64,000 nucleotides of DNA from Klebsormidium nitens. Its lineage: Eukaryota; Streptophyta; Klebsormidiophyceae; Klebsormidiales; Klebsormidiaceae. The DNA lies in the NCBI GenBank assembly GCA_000708835.1, contig DF237379.1:1-64000 (forward strand), read 5' to 3'. Every line of letters begins with the position of its first letter. Position 1 is the first letter of the stretch. Positions 9,801-21,832 of this stretch are shown in pieces. A program made the translations under genes and the position numbers. A model generated the notes under the pieces. It did no database searches. It saw only the letters and a program-made list of their open reading frames with translations, and was not told the origin of the DNA.

Positions 9801-12800
9801 CGCGTTTTCCTCACTTTGCACGCTCCCCCGAGTCAAATGAGATTTCTTTGAGTGCTTCTTGTCTTGGTTTCTTGGTGCCCACAATATGCTGTGCGAGGAA
9901 AGGACGTAAATTTTCCTGGCTGTGACAAAAAGTCAACAAGACTTTCCAACACTAACATGAGCTGCCTCCTGCGTGCAATTGACCTCCCGTCTTACCGTTG
10001 CAGAGAACCAAGCTATTGCTGTCTGTTGAATGCTTTGATTTTCCTAAGCGTTGCGCTCGTTGAAAGTATCTTTATTCATCCTTATTCTTTCGTCATGCGG
10101 AAGGAGGGGACTTGAAATGATGAGCATTGCCGCAGCCGGGAACCTTTCGCAGTCTGGCCATCTCAGAACGGGGCCAAAGCAACGTCCTCGTCATTACCGT
10201 GATGCTGCAAGCCTGCTACATCCGATTCATGTATCTTGCACCCTCACAAGCTCTATTAATGTATTGTCTCGAAGACACTCAATGAGCATAGCAGGCTCCA
10301 TTTTCGTGCCTAACGCCGGTGCATTTGGTACTTCGCTGCGGCTTCATTTCCAATGAGGAGGATTCGTGGGCACTAAAGGCGCCAGCTGTCGACACTTGAA
10401 CGTGTCGCGGCGGTTGCTGTCGACCCTTTGCAACCCCTCAAAAATACATAAAGCGTCCTCCGGCTGTTCTCCTCTTTTTAAAATTCAAGGGGTTTCTCGT
10501 CTTGGGCGGCCAGTAAGGAAGCTGTTTGGCGCTGCACTGCAGGTTGTGCCACCGGAGCTGTCGGGATTCGTTTTGTAAGAGTTTTGGTTGGTGTTACCTC
10601 GTCATCCGCAGCGCGACGTAGCCCTGATGTTGCTCATTCGCTTTGCTTCTGAGCTGCAACAATCGGTGGACATAACCGTTTGCAAGGAGATCTTGCCCGT
10701 CTTCTTAGGTTGGAATTCAGAGCGCTTCCGCCCCTGTTAAACCGTACTGTGTTTCTGCCGCTCTGGAATGAAATCTTCCAGAACTGGTCGTGCCCCTTTG
10801 TGGGCACTATAATTGGGTGGTCGTTTGGTGGAAATATTCGGACGCATTGTCTGCCAGAAGCCACTGACGCTGTTCACGCACGTGACTTGGGCCTCCCACA
10901 GATATGCACGCGCAATGCAGAGGAGCTTTCCACGTCAGAGAAGCAAGCTTGAACAGCAGGTTTGTATCTTTGGTAAATCAAAAGCCCAGCCACATTGTTG
11001 CCACGTGAGTACATGCGCTCTGTATGAGACCGCTTAACGCTGGATTGGTGTGGAGCCTTCACATTCAAACACCGGCCCAATGGATGAAACATGAATCTAA
11101 TGAACGCTTGCAGCCCACTTTAACTTCCGCGATGGCCATGCCGTCAGATTAGATTGATGTAAGAGGCGAAGCCCTTGTCTTGACCACGATGAACTTCACC
11201 GTTTGTGATGTGGTTCTCGTTCTGTTCTATTCCCGCCCGATTTGGGCTTGCGGAAAGGACGTGCTGATAACCTGCTTTTGAAACAGAAAGTCAATAAATA
11301 TCTCAGCGCCTCGGATTCGAGCTGCTTCTTTTCCGGAAGAGGCCCTTCTATCCTTTCTGCAAAGATAAGCCAACTAATACTGGTCGTCTGTGTTGAGTCG
11401 CTTCGATTTTGTGAACATTGCGCACGAAGTCTTCAAATCATCACCTCATTCTCCTCGTCGTGCGGAAAGAAGCTGTGCTCGAAGCATCACCGCAGCCGGG
11501 AGCGACCCGGGCAGTCTGGCCTTTCTAAACGCGGGGCCATATCGTCGTTGCTGCCGTGATGCTGCAGGCCCACCTATCCGTTTTTGAGACGTCTCTGCAC
11601 CCGCCCAAAGTCTTTCACCTTCGGTCCAAAAGTAATTGGTCGACTGTTATACAAAACAGCGGACCCAAGCTGGCGCCTTCTCTGCTTCTCAATGCGGTTG
11701 AAGTTGCGGCCTGAACCGTCCGATCAAGGCGCCAGCGAAAAAAAGGCACCTCAAGCCGGTTGATAGTGATAGTTTGATTTGCGACCATTTGCTTTCGTAA
11801 AAGCACGCTTTGTTTGGTCTACGCAATCGAATCATTTTGGGGGCTCCCTTCTACTAGGCGGCCAGGATGGACGCTTTCTGGCGCTGCATGCACTGCAAGC
11901 ACTACGCCAAATGTTCATTTTGAAGTTCTATGAGCTGCGCTCAGAATTATCCAACTATTCTCCCACCGCTAAACTAGACTCTGGGTTCCGAAGGCATTTC
12001 GATCGAAAATCGAGAATCTGCAATGAGAAAGCGGGAAGCCCAAGCGATCAGGCATGATTAGAATAGTGGGAGTAGCCGTCTACCAAAATCACGCTTCTAC
12101 TTCCGATGTCTCGGAGGGTTTCCCGGCCGCGCGCCGGGCTCATACGCTGTGACCGCGCGATTGTGTGGCCAGCAAGGACGAAACGGCGCTTGCGTGGCAA
12201 TCAGCGTTTGGACTCATCCAATCGCATCTCGCATGCACGGAAAGTTCGACTCAAAGAAGCACTTCCGGGCGTGTACTGCGACTCAGTCCTTCTGAGCATC
12301 CTGTCCGCACTGCAAACGTACGTTTACCATTCACGATTTCGTTCTGCATATGAGGCTTCATGTTACGAGCGGCGAGGATTTTAGAATTCTGGCTTATAGG
12401 ATCATGAAGGAAGGCCAAATTTGTGGCACTTTCGGCGCTGATGCCGCTCATTTGGCTTGCTTTCGTACGCTTCCAAGGACTCGTCGACTTGCTGACCACC
12501 TTTGGATCAGCACTGACATGTGCACTTGTCGTGGGCAGAGAGTTGATTCGCTCCCGTGCTTGGAAGACTGGACTCCACTTTAAGACAGTGCTTCTCGGCG
12601 CCTTCCAAGCATCCTGATGACGCTCTGGAACGGAAGCTGCAGGGCCCTGGTCGTGACCTGTTGTCACGAGCACTTGGTTTGGGCGGTACGTTTCGGTCGC
12701 TTCGAATTCGCGGGCCTGTCCTTGGCCAGCTCCAGTCGTTGCAGCTTTGATTAAGCACTGATGGACACGTTCTGGATTCTCGAAACAGAGGCCAGTGCTC

Positions 12801-15800
12801 CAAAAACTCCTCCCTGACGTTGTATACGCACTTGCCCCGGCCTCCGAAGGGCATGCATATGCAACTCGATGATTCATAAGCAGCAGGTTTGTAACTGGTC
12901 TAGTTTACTTACATAAGAACCTTGCTCTCGTTATACGCAGTCCGTGGGCTCTGTCTAGGACGCCTACTCCTGATGCAAATGAACGCGAAAGCATTCAGGA
13001 ACGATCTCCGAATAAATATTGAAAAAGCACTTGCAGCCCACCAGACATTGCCCAACGCTTTTCGATGTCAGAGGCTACGGATGCGTTGCGCGCATGTCCC
13101 TTTACTGTTTCTGAACGCTCCACTGGCACTAATGAAACCAAGTTTTCTGTGTGCTTCTCGTCTTCTTCGTCGTTGCCCAGCTTAGTCTGCGTGCGGCAAG
13201 GACGTTTAGAATCCGGGTGTGAAACGACAAGCCAACAGGTAGGCGCTACCCCTCGGATCTGAGCTGCAACATGCCTTATGCACGGGATCCGACTTGGCTC
13301 TCCTACCAGGATATCAAGTTAATGCCGTCTGATGGACCCTTGTCATTCTTCTGTACTTCGTCACGTCATTTTTTTCATCGTGCTAATGAATTGTGGGCTC
13401 AACGAATCAAGTAATAAGCATCACCACAGCGCGGAGCGACTGGCAGTCTGGCCTTCGATTCAGAACGGGGTCAGAGACGTGCGACACTTCGATACTACTG
13501 TGATGCTGCAGGCCTACCACTTCGGCTTCATAAGTTGGGACTTGCGCTCGCTCAAGCTCACTCTTCATACTCGTCGGGAATAGCAGACTCATCCGCCTTC
13601 TTTCGGGGGATTCGATCCTTCGATGCGGTTGCACTTGCAATCTGGATGACTCGTGGGCAGTCAAGGCGTTTGATGAAAAAGACGTGTCGGGGCGACTGCT
13701 GCCGAAACTTTAGCGACTCACGCGCAAAGACAAGCTTTTTCTGTTTGTGCTCCTTATCCTCCATGTTACGAGGACTTTCTTGTTTTGGGTGGCCAGGATG
13801 CAGGCTGTGTGGCGCTACACTGCACGGTAGTGCCAATGGTCATCATGGAAGAGTATCGCTGCCGGATTGGAAATCGACCCGCCAAACCAAAGGTGGAAAC
13901 TGGCACTCTCCGGTGAAAAATCCAGATCTTTCCAATCAATTATTTCCAACTTGTGCTGGGCACGCACCGCTTCCTCTCGACCCTTCACAGTACCGACGGT
14001 TCTGAACCGAGAATCTGCAGGGTTTTGAATTTGAAGGGGATCGGCCTGAACCTAATTGCCCCTCAATCCTCAATCCACGTCGGCAAAGAAAGAGAAGGAC
14101 TAGTGATCGAAAGAAAGCGCCAGCAATATTGAGAAGTAGATTCGCTTTTGAGCCGGTTTCTAGGGGGACGGTGCTTCCTTTTGGCGTTTTACAACGTCCT
14201 TAATGCATGTTAGCCCACAAGCGGCAATGATGTTCTGCTTCTGGCTTCCGGTCGCCAGAACAGAGTTCTCCGGTGAGACGTTGATGCCGCTCATTGAATT
14301 GGGCTTGCTTCCCAATGGCGTCCAAGGACTAATCGACGCTATTACCACCTTTTGAGCTGCACTTACGATTCCCTTCGACGTGGGCAGGGACTTGATCATC
14401 ACACCCCTGCTTTCCGGTTACTGGACTCCGCTACACGACAGCGATTATGGTGCTTTCCAAGAATCTCTATGTCAACCTGGAACGGAAAAGTGCCCGCCCT
14501 GGGTCGTGCCCTGTTGTGGGCACTCTGATTCGGCGGTGGATTTGGTCGTTTTTGGGCATCTTCTTAATTGGCCAGCGGCAATCGTCGCTGCTTTGTAAAA
14601 TCGAGGGTTAGCATTAATGGAGAGATTATGGCTTCTCGAGACAGAAAGCGATTGTCCCAAAGTCTCTGACGATGTTTACGCACGCAACCTGTGCTCTCAA
14701 GGAAATGTACGCAGGGGTTCAGAGGAGCTTCTGTAACGGAGAAGCTTTCTTAAGCGGTTCGACCGCAGTCTGCTTATCAAACGCCCAATGGCGGTACGCC
14801 ACAGTATCCGCCGGGGGTTTATGCCTGAGACGGGCTAATCCTGTTTCAAACCAACGTGTAGAGCAGTCAAGTTAAGTTCCAGGCCAATCAATCAACAAAA
14901 TATCTTGACCTCTTGCAGACCATTCTACGTCCCCAACGGTCACTAACGTCAGAACACGTTGATGTTTTCGGCGAAGCTGTTTCCTGAGCACAAAGAATTT
15001 CAACAAGCCGATTGCCGTCTGCTGTGTGCTTCTCGTTTGTTTCTATTGTCGCCCACGCTGGGCTAGCGGCAAGGAGGTGCTAATAGCTGACTCTGAGGCA
15101 CCAAGTCACGACAATATCGGCACTGGATTGAGCTGCCCCTTTTCAATCTCCTAACTAAAGATTCGTATCGCCTCGATTGCTGGCGATGCTTCTCGATTTT
15201 GCTTTGATCTGAGCTTTGTTTGGGTTTGCTCTTCTTATCCTTCTCCCGGGCGGCCAGGATGAAGGCTGCCTGGCGCTTTACTACAAGTAGGGCCAGAGCT
15301 CTGATCTCAGTTACGAGCTGCAATCAAAATCAAAGCCGTTTTCTCATCATCGAACCATATCCTACGTTTCGGACCTATATTTCTACTAAAGATGCCGGAG
15401 CCCATCTTCGAGCAGGCATGATCGTAGCCAGGAGATATCTGCTGTTACAAGGATTAAGGACTCACTTTAGATTTCATCGAAAAGCGAACAGGCTGAGAAC
15501 GTGTGGTTTGCAAGCAGCCAGAACGAAGCGCTGCGGCGCAGAAAGTGCGAAAAAGATTTTCGTCTGCTGTGCCTAGATTTTTAGCTGCCGGTTTATGACC
15601 ATTTCTTCGCCTGCCACTCTCCTGGACAGGGGCCTACTAGTTCGTGCCACGAAAGCTTTCATAACAAGACTTGCGTCCACCCGTACTGTCTCTACCGATT
15701 TTGCTTCCGATTTCTTCTTCCATGTTGCTCGTCAGAGTGGTGATGTCAGAAATGTAAGGTGGGCGCCGTACGTCGCCCGCGGAGGGATCCCCCTGCAGCC

Positions 15801-16400
15801 GTCACCGCGCGCGCGGCCGCGGGACTGATATTGTGCTGCACCGGCCATTTTAACGCCCTTAGCTGGGCATCGCAGTGCTATGCGGGTTTTGGCTGCGAGC
15901 TTTCAGGATCAAAGCAAGAATTAGCTCTAGCAAGAAGCAGGGCCGCGCGGCGGCCGCGCGGCGAGGTCGCTGGCGCCCGCTTCCGACTTTAGGCAGAGAG
16001 CGAGAACGCCATACTTCCAATACTTCTTCGAGGAACCAGCCTTACCATCATGTTGGAGCTTTCTAGGCAAAATGAAGCACGATCGTCCATCCTCTGGCAG
16101 TCTCGAAAAGTGCATCCGATCGTTATACCGTTGTACTGTGGATTGACCCGCCAACGCTCAAACACTTTGATTAGATGGTGAAGCAGGTCTACCCTTACAA
16201 GTCGCGGAGTACTATACAAATTGACTGCAAGCATTCGTAATTCTAGTTCTAAGCAGTTTGCCTGTCCGACTCTCGATCTGACCTTTATCTGGGCTGGCGC
16301 ATTCGGAGCACGAAGGGATCGCGCTTGCGGCATCTGATGATCTCTTTTCATGAAAAAGGGAGATTCGTGTCTGCTGTGTGATGAAACATCCGTCAAGCCA
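6850..16400. repeat. Large degenerate tandem array, units about 1.4-2.1 kb
   Basis: No supported genes. Several different landmarks recur in the same order with matching spacing. Gggcggccag(g/t)a followed by ggctg and tggcg lies near 8625, 10505, 11845, 13790 and 15248. Cagaacggggtc-like sites lie near 8285, 10165, 11525 and 13463. Gatgctgcaggcc-like sites lie near 8328, 10200, 11558 and 13502. Tgcttctcgt plus caaggacgt lies near 9853, 11213, 13148 and 15018. Acgagcggcaatgat lies near 6898, 9058, 12366 and 14218. About five units are therefore present, each strongly diverged and some with deletions (the third lacks several hundred bases; the fifth is shortened between 15.02 and 15.25 kb). The right edge, 15.8-16.4 kb, is blurred. 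No open frame is shared between units. Confidence 0.8.
15760..15975. other. CG-rich palindromic patches at the array edge
   Basis: Two short blocks stand out from their AT-richer surroundings. One, near 15.77-15.82 kb, holds cgcgcgcggccgcggg. The other, near 15.94 kb, reads ccgcgcggcggccgcgcgg, which is almost self-complementary. A similar block lies at 20.07-20.21 kb. I see no coding sense in them. Confidence 0.4.
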
Positions 16401-16810
16401 CTTCAATTATTGAGCTCAACATCAGGACTGACTAAATTTATAGGAGCTCAAACAGAATAAGCAGAACTGCCTCCGAGAGCATGCGCCATCAAGCCATGCT
16501 GTCAAGGACAGTAACCCAGACAGATGGAAGCCCGCTTTCCGTTTGTAGGACGACACCAGATTCGTAATGGCAGACCTGCTATACCCATATGCTAGTGGAT
16601 TTGACCGTCTAGTGGCTGAGCATGCAAGAACCCCATTCTTATCCGTGTCACTAGTTTCGGGTGCTCTTGAATCTAGAAGGACTGGACTTTAGTATACTCA
16701 AATTGCTAAGTACTGGTTGGCAGTCCACAATTGTTGTCCATTTCCCGGACAATTTGTTCATGTTGGTCGATGTCCACGATAGAAGGAGGCTAACCAAATC
16801 TCAGAACCTT

Positions 16811-19280
16811 CTATTGTTTCTGACGTGAGAAGGCCATCCGCAACGGAGTAAAGGACACGTTACGCAGGTGGAAGAAGTAAGGTGCATCCTTGTAATTTGC
16901 CGTGCCAGACCACGTCCCATTGTTGATCGGTGTTCCATCCCAGACACTGGCGTACCTGAAATGAAGAAACAATTTACTGTCCACCAAAGTCCGGCTCAGA
17001 AGTGACGATGTGGTTTGAGACTGGGAAGGTTCTTTTGGGGAGCAAAAGCATTGGAGGTCATCCGTTTGGACAAATGAGATGGTGGGATGCTATTTGAGAG
17101 AGCTTGACAGCGGATACAGGGCTGAGATGAACGATATTCACGACAGTGGTCGGTTGGAAGAGCGATCGAAGAATCAAGGATGCTTGTTCCTTACAGATAG
17201 GAAGGCTTGCTGGGGTACGGAGAACCCCGCTCACGAGTCACGTTGCGCACTATACGGCCGTCGATCAGCCACCTGTACAATCAGCAAGGCGTTTAAGAAA
17301 TAGCCAAGTCAGGGAATGGAACTTCTTTGAGGGCTGCATGTTCAACCAACCTTCAAGATTCTATTGATTCGCTACAAATACTCAGTCGCAGTATGAAGTT
17401 TTCCTTATGGTCTTCGCATTCAAAGTGTGATGACCAGAGAAATTGTGAACCTAAAAAGGAATACATGTCCAGGTGATCTCTCTGCTTACTTGATGGTATT
17501 TCGACTCCACTCAATTTGGTAATGATGGAAGTCCTCCGAGCAGTCATACTCGAGTGGTATCTGGTGCTCGTGTCCTCCCTGACCTGCGTGCCAGTTTGCG
17601 AAGGACTTCAACCAGGTATACAAGCCAGGAGGATTCTGAAAGAGCAGCTGATGACGTATCCCTGCATTCAGCCGTAAGGGAGCTACAGAAACGAGGGGGA
17701 TGTTAACGAAAGATCAAAGGAATGTGATTGAAAGTTGCTACTCCCGCTGAAACAGTATTGAGGAGCATCTTCTGATCACGAGAAAGTGGAAGATGTCAAC
17801 AATGGCTCTTACCATCGGCAAAGTGGTTCGTTTGGACATTGGTTTTGTCCATTCCCCTGAATTCAAAATCAATCTGCAAGGAAGGACAAAGACATGCAGT
17901 CGGTTTGTAAAAGCATCTTGGACTCGGACGGTTGAGCACCTAATGCGATCCTGGAAGCAATCAAAGTGCTTACCAAAGACTTCGCGGTCAAACAGGAAAG
18001 CGCAATGCTCAATTAATTTATGTTACACTTTCGTCCTTCTCAGGGCGGACGTTGCACAACTTAGAAAGATCATACATTTAGTATCACTGTTTTGTCAAGA
18101 AGAGTGTCGCAGAGCTGGCGGTGCATACCAATATAGCAGTGCCACTGGCAGTGTAGCTCTAGCCTTGATAGCCTCGGGTCCTCAGAGATTGTGCATTTTT
18201 CTGAACATCGCTTTTTCAAGGCGCTGATGGTCGATCCTAGAAGCGGTTCAAATCCGATTGTAAGGGCAGATTTTTGGAGTGAGGATGTATAGGACTTGCC
18301 TCGTCTTGATCGACGCTACCCTCCAGCGAGCTGGTGTAGATACACGAAATTATGCCATCTGTATCTCCTGGAGTGGAGTAAACCAAACGTTTCGAGTCCG
18401 AAACCTTCAATTTGCGTCTCTTTGGTTCTTTGTCCCCACATGCGAAACCACGAAAACAATCAGCTTGAAGGCTCGAAAAAGTTTCGGCACAGAATTCTTC
18501 CAAAATGCCAACTGAGCCAATCAGAATGCTACAGCCTCACCTTCTGGACATTTGAGCCAGGCGCTGTACGTGCCGTACCTTCGCCTCACTGGCGTGTGGA
18601 TGCGAGCTGCATAGCCCCCAACATCCTGCAATGCAAGAATCAGGAGAACTGAGACATTGCGAGAAATTCCTTTAGCCGACCTCTCGAATCCAGTGCCCTT
18701 TCAGTCAATTTCAAGGATCAACCGTCAGCTGCACCGATGAAATCGTAGGCATCTGCCAATGAGTGGAGCTGAAAGGATGATTACTCTGATAACAATTGGC
18801 AGAGTAAGAGGTATTCGCCTACCATTTTGATTGAGATGTCGGTTCCATTGTCAACGACGTTGCTAGGATCTGCACTACATAATTGGGAGGTGGGATGCAC
18901 GGATTCTTGTGACAAACGAGTACTTTTTCCAATTGCTGCTCCAGAACGTACAATCCTCTGAGTCAGCACCGTGGTAATCTCAGGTTCATCACACATATCT
19001 GCGTATTATGGCAACCTGACGCGCAAGATACAGAAGATCGACCAAGCTCTTGGTTGATTACCATTTCAATCAGATAGTTGCTGCTTCTTTTTGAAAAGCA
19101 CTCAGTTTACTTACTGTAATCGATCACAGACAACCGGAGTTTTCTTGTATAGCCGGTGTTGAAAATGCGGAATCCTCTGCTGTTGGTCTCGACGCTCTTC
19201 GTTACAAAGATCAAGCAAAGAGCTCCGAAGAACAAAGCTGCAACCATGTGGTTGCATGAGACTTTCGCCGTTGAAGCCAT
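16811..19280 (-). CDS. Secreted GH16 family glycoside hydrolase/transglycosylase
   Basis: Acts on cell-wall beta-glucan-type polysaccharides, by hydrolysis or transfer. Eight exons: 19280-19115, 18998-18823, 18625-18541, 18367-18300, 17873-17813, 17661-17490, 17272-17195, 16955-16811 (316 residues). All phases match. The N-terminus is a signal peptide with hydrophobic core MVAALFFGALCLIFV. The GH16 active site D-E-I-D-F-E-F spans the exon 4/5 junction: Glu165 is the expected nucleophile, Asp167 assists, Glu169 is the acid/base. Later landmarks are FHHYQIEW, IKWLIDGRIVR and YLYASVWDG. Intron 4 seems to use a GC donor (GAG|GCAAGT); the others are GT-AG. The protein stops soon after the catalytic fold, without the C-terminal extension usual in land-plant xyloglucan endotransglucosylases. 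VQTN and WLIDG also recall other GH16 branches, so the subfamily and substrate are open. Confidence 0.85.
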
Positions 19281-20777
19281 CCTTCTTGGTTCAGCGAAAG
19301 GATGCTGTCTGGTAACAACAGTTAGACTGTTTTATATCGACTTTGCTTTCCAAGAGAGGACGTAGTCTGGTGATCGGCGCTCGCAAATTGCTGAAGGCGC
19401 CGAGCGTCGACCAACTGGGGTGCAGATCAGATTGCTTTGGTTGCGCTTGCTTTAGCTTCAATTGCTGTAGGTAGTCTTCTTCCTTACGGCAGCGCTGTCA
19501 GCTTTCTTCGTCCTCATGAATCCAGCAGTACAAGGCCTTCGGATTCCCTTATAACTCTAAGTAAAGTGGAACTTTCAGAGGTTTGTGGTGAGCGGACACG
19601 TCAGTGCGACCTCCTGCTGAAATTGTTGGATCATGTTGCCGCTTGAGCAGAGAGTGCCAATGCTTACTGCCAATAGATTGACTGATCGAGCTACGATTAC
19701 CTTCGAGCTTTTTACCTTTTGTAAGAAAGCATCCCCAAAGCATCATGATAAGCTCCCAATAAGCTCTTGCTCTCAGAAGCTATAAAGCTTCGACGTTGTG
19801 ATCGATGCGTCTTTTTGACTCCACGTCTGCTAAGCTGCATCAAGGCATGTCTGGCAAGGTAGAGCGCACAACAGAATGTGGCAGAAGCTCCACATCGAGA
19901 GCTCGAGAGCTCCGACCAGCTGGCGCTCACTAAAACCCAGATCAGACTTCAATACATTTCGTGCATGCACGATCACAACGAAGTTTGTAAGTTCGTATTT
20001 TCGCGCTCAAATTTACCACTGTAGGAATTTTGGGGTGAATCCTGCGGCATGGATTTTTGATCATTTGCCGCGCGCCCGGCCGCGTCCGCGACGATCCATG
20101 GCAGGCCGGCCCGCTACTAAGACAGATCGCGCGGAGCCTCAGAGGCGGCCGCGCCCGCGCCCGCCGCGCCAAAGGGTTGGGGCGGCCGCGTCAGCTTCGG
20201 CCGCGCCTTTAGGGCGATATAAAACTCTGTTGCGGAAGTTAAAGTTGGAACCCGATTTGGCCCGTACACCGTACCGGTACGGTATGCAATTCACTCTTCC
20301 CCATAGCCTATGAATGGTATACCGAACATCTCTCGAACAGGGCTATTATGCCGGGTTGATGTGTTGATTAGGGCCTTGTTCATTTACGAAAGTCCCCAGG
20401 AGAAGGGCAGGGTTTGAAGATGGTGAAGGGTGGGTCTGGTCAAGCTGGCGCGTTTCTCAGACGTTTCTCAGTTTATTGCTTGGGGTTTAATTTTTATCCA
20501 CGTTCCCGAGCACTATTTTTGGTCAAATTGAGTCGAGGAGAAGGGTACCTACAAGCCTATAAGTCCCTTGAATCCAAAATTCAAATCCGTATCCAAATTA
20601 ATTTGCATGCTCGATTCGCTTCAATTGTTCGATGCAATCGTATTGAAGAGGGCGTCAAGTCGCCGCGGATTGCAGCGACACGATCAGTGCCAAATGTGCT
20701 TTGCGGTCGCTGCGGCAGAGTTTGCTGACGTATTTCGCAGCCATACGGTAAGCTCGGGTCCCAGTTTTAACTTTTAG
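19281..20777. other. Upstream region of the GH16 gene; no gene seen
   Basis: Non-coding as far as I can read. It includes a CG-rich block at 20.07-20.21 kb with repeated ggccgcg motifs and a short palindrome around gtaccggtac near 20.27 kb. It should contain the promoter of the minus-strand GH16 gene, but no defined motif could be supported. Confidence 0.4.
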
Positions 20778-21199
20778 TATTTAAGGTAGAAGTATGGCAT
20801 TCAACCGCCTGCAGAACCCTGGGTCACGTTTGGGGTCATAGAATGTTCCNNNNNNNNNNNNNNNNNNNNNNNNNNNNNNNNNNNNNNNNNNNNNNNNNNN
20901 NNNNNNNNNNNNNNNNNNNNNNNNNNNNNNNNNNNNNNNNNNNNNNNNNNNNNNNNNNNNNNNNNNNNNNNNNNNNNNNNNNNNNNNNNNNNNNNNNNNN
21001 NNNNNNNNNNNNNNNNNNNNNNNNNNNNNNNNNNNNNNNNNNNNNNNNNNNNNNNNNNNNNNNNNNNNNNNNNNNNNNNNNNNNNNNNNNNNNNNNNNNN
21101 NNNNNNCATAGAATGTTCCAAACTTAACCAAAATTCTATGACCCCAAACGTGACCCAGGGTTCTGCAGGCGGTTGAATGCCATACTTCTACCTTAAATA
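20778..21199. repeat. 67-bp perfect inverted repeat flanking an N run
   Basis: The left arm (20778-20844) is the exact reverse complement of the right arm (21133-21199), 67 bp each. Both ends carry TA just outside a TTTAAGG tip. This fits a foldback or MITE-like element with a TA target, although the TA is part of the palindrome. The 257 N (20850-21106) lie between the arms. The 13 bases before the gap (catagaatgttcc, 20837-20849) are repeated exactly after it (21107-21119). If the gap is an artefact, the arms would be separated by only about 18 bases. Confidence 0.85.
20850..21106. other. Assembly gap (257 N)
   Basis: Unsequenced run of N inside the inverted repeat. Identical 13-base sequence on both sides suggests that the flanking contigs overlap and that the gap size is nominal. 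Confidence 0.95.
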
Positions 21200-21364
21200 G
21201 GTATAGCCGGCCCGGCATCCCTCTGGCTGGCACTGTGACTGGGCAGGCTGGCTGCAGGCAGCTGCAAGTTCACAGCTCATGGCATTGCATGGTGATTTGT
21301 ATCCTAGAAGACGTCGTCTTGGCAGCATGCAAACAGTGTCAGGAGGTGTTTGCAGCACAACAAA

Positions 21365-21832
21365 ATGGGTGTCTGGACGGCAGAACTGACGTTGGAGAAC
21401 CCTGTTGCAGTATACGCCCCTGAGGGGGGCAGAAAAGACTTGGAGCTCTGTCTGGCCTCCGTCTGCGCGGCCCCCGAAAATGTCAGCTGCATTGCCGGCG
21501 CAAAGGTCGGGTGTCCTGTGCTGGTCAACAATTTGGATAGCGTGTCGCCAACCAATAGTCGCCCCCCTGTTTATTCTGTCCGTGTGACGAGCTCAAAAAG
21601 GAAAGGCGCCATGCCACGCGTGATTTGTTATCTTGGGGGGACGGCCACCGGGGTGCAAACCTTGCTCGTGTGTGAAGCGGGGACGGAGTTCAGTCTGGCG
21701 ATGCAGGACCCGGCAGATTTGACTGCGGCCTGGCAGCCGAAGGAGCAGACAATGAGGGTGCATTTGGTTGGGAGCGAGCGGATCACCAGCAATGCCAGTG
21801 GCTTGCTTGGCTTCCTGAATCTCAGGATCTGA
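21365..21832 (+). CDS. Small single-exon protein, possibly nucleoplasmin-like
   Basis: A 155-residue open frame from an ATG in good context (aaaATGGG). An in-frame ATG 15 bases upstream (21350) is less likely. The opening MGVWTAEL and the later MRVHLVGSERIT loosely match the first and last strands of the nucleoplasmin-like domain found at the N-terminus of plant HD2-type histone deacetylases and FKBP53-type proteins. Several Val/Cys-rich strands lie between them. It lacks the acidic tail and zinc finger that follow in those proteins and ends at TGA (21830-21832). It has no obvious introns, unlike most genes here. The fold assignment is weak, and it could be an unrelated beta-rich protein. Confidence 0.4.
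   Translation: MGVWTAELTLENPVAVYAPEGGRKDLELCLASVCAAPENVSCIAGAKVGCPVLVNNLDSVSPTNSRPPVYSVRVTSSKRKGAMPRVICYLGGTATGVQTLLVCEAGTEFSLAMQDPADLTAAWQPKEQTMRVHLVGSERITSNASGLLGFLNLRI

Noticed and set aside
12251-12877. 208-codon minus-strand frame in the repeat array
   Set aside because: It has no recognisable domain, and the frame is not kept in the other units of the array, as a real gene in the repeat would be.
18239-18256. ggttcaaatccga, a tRNA T-loop-like string
   Set aside because: No matching acceptor, D or anticodon arms could be folded around it, and it lies in an intron of the GH16 gene.
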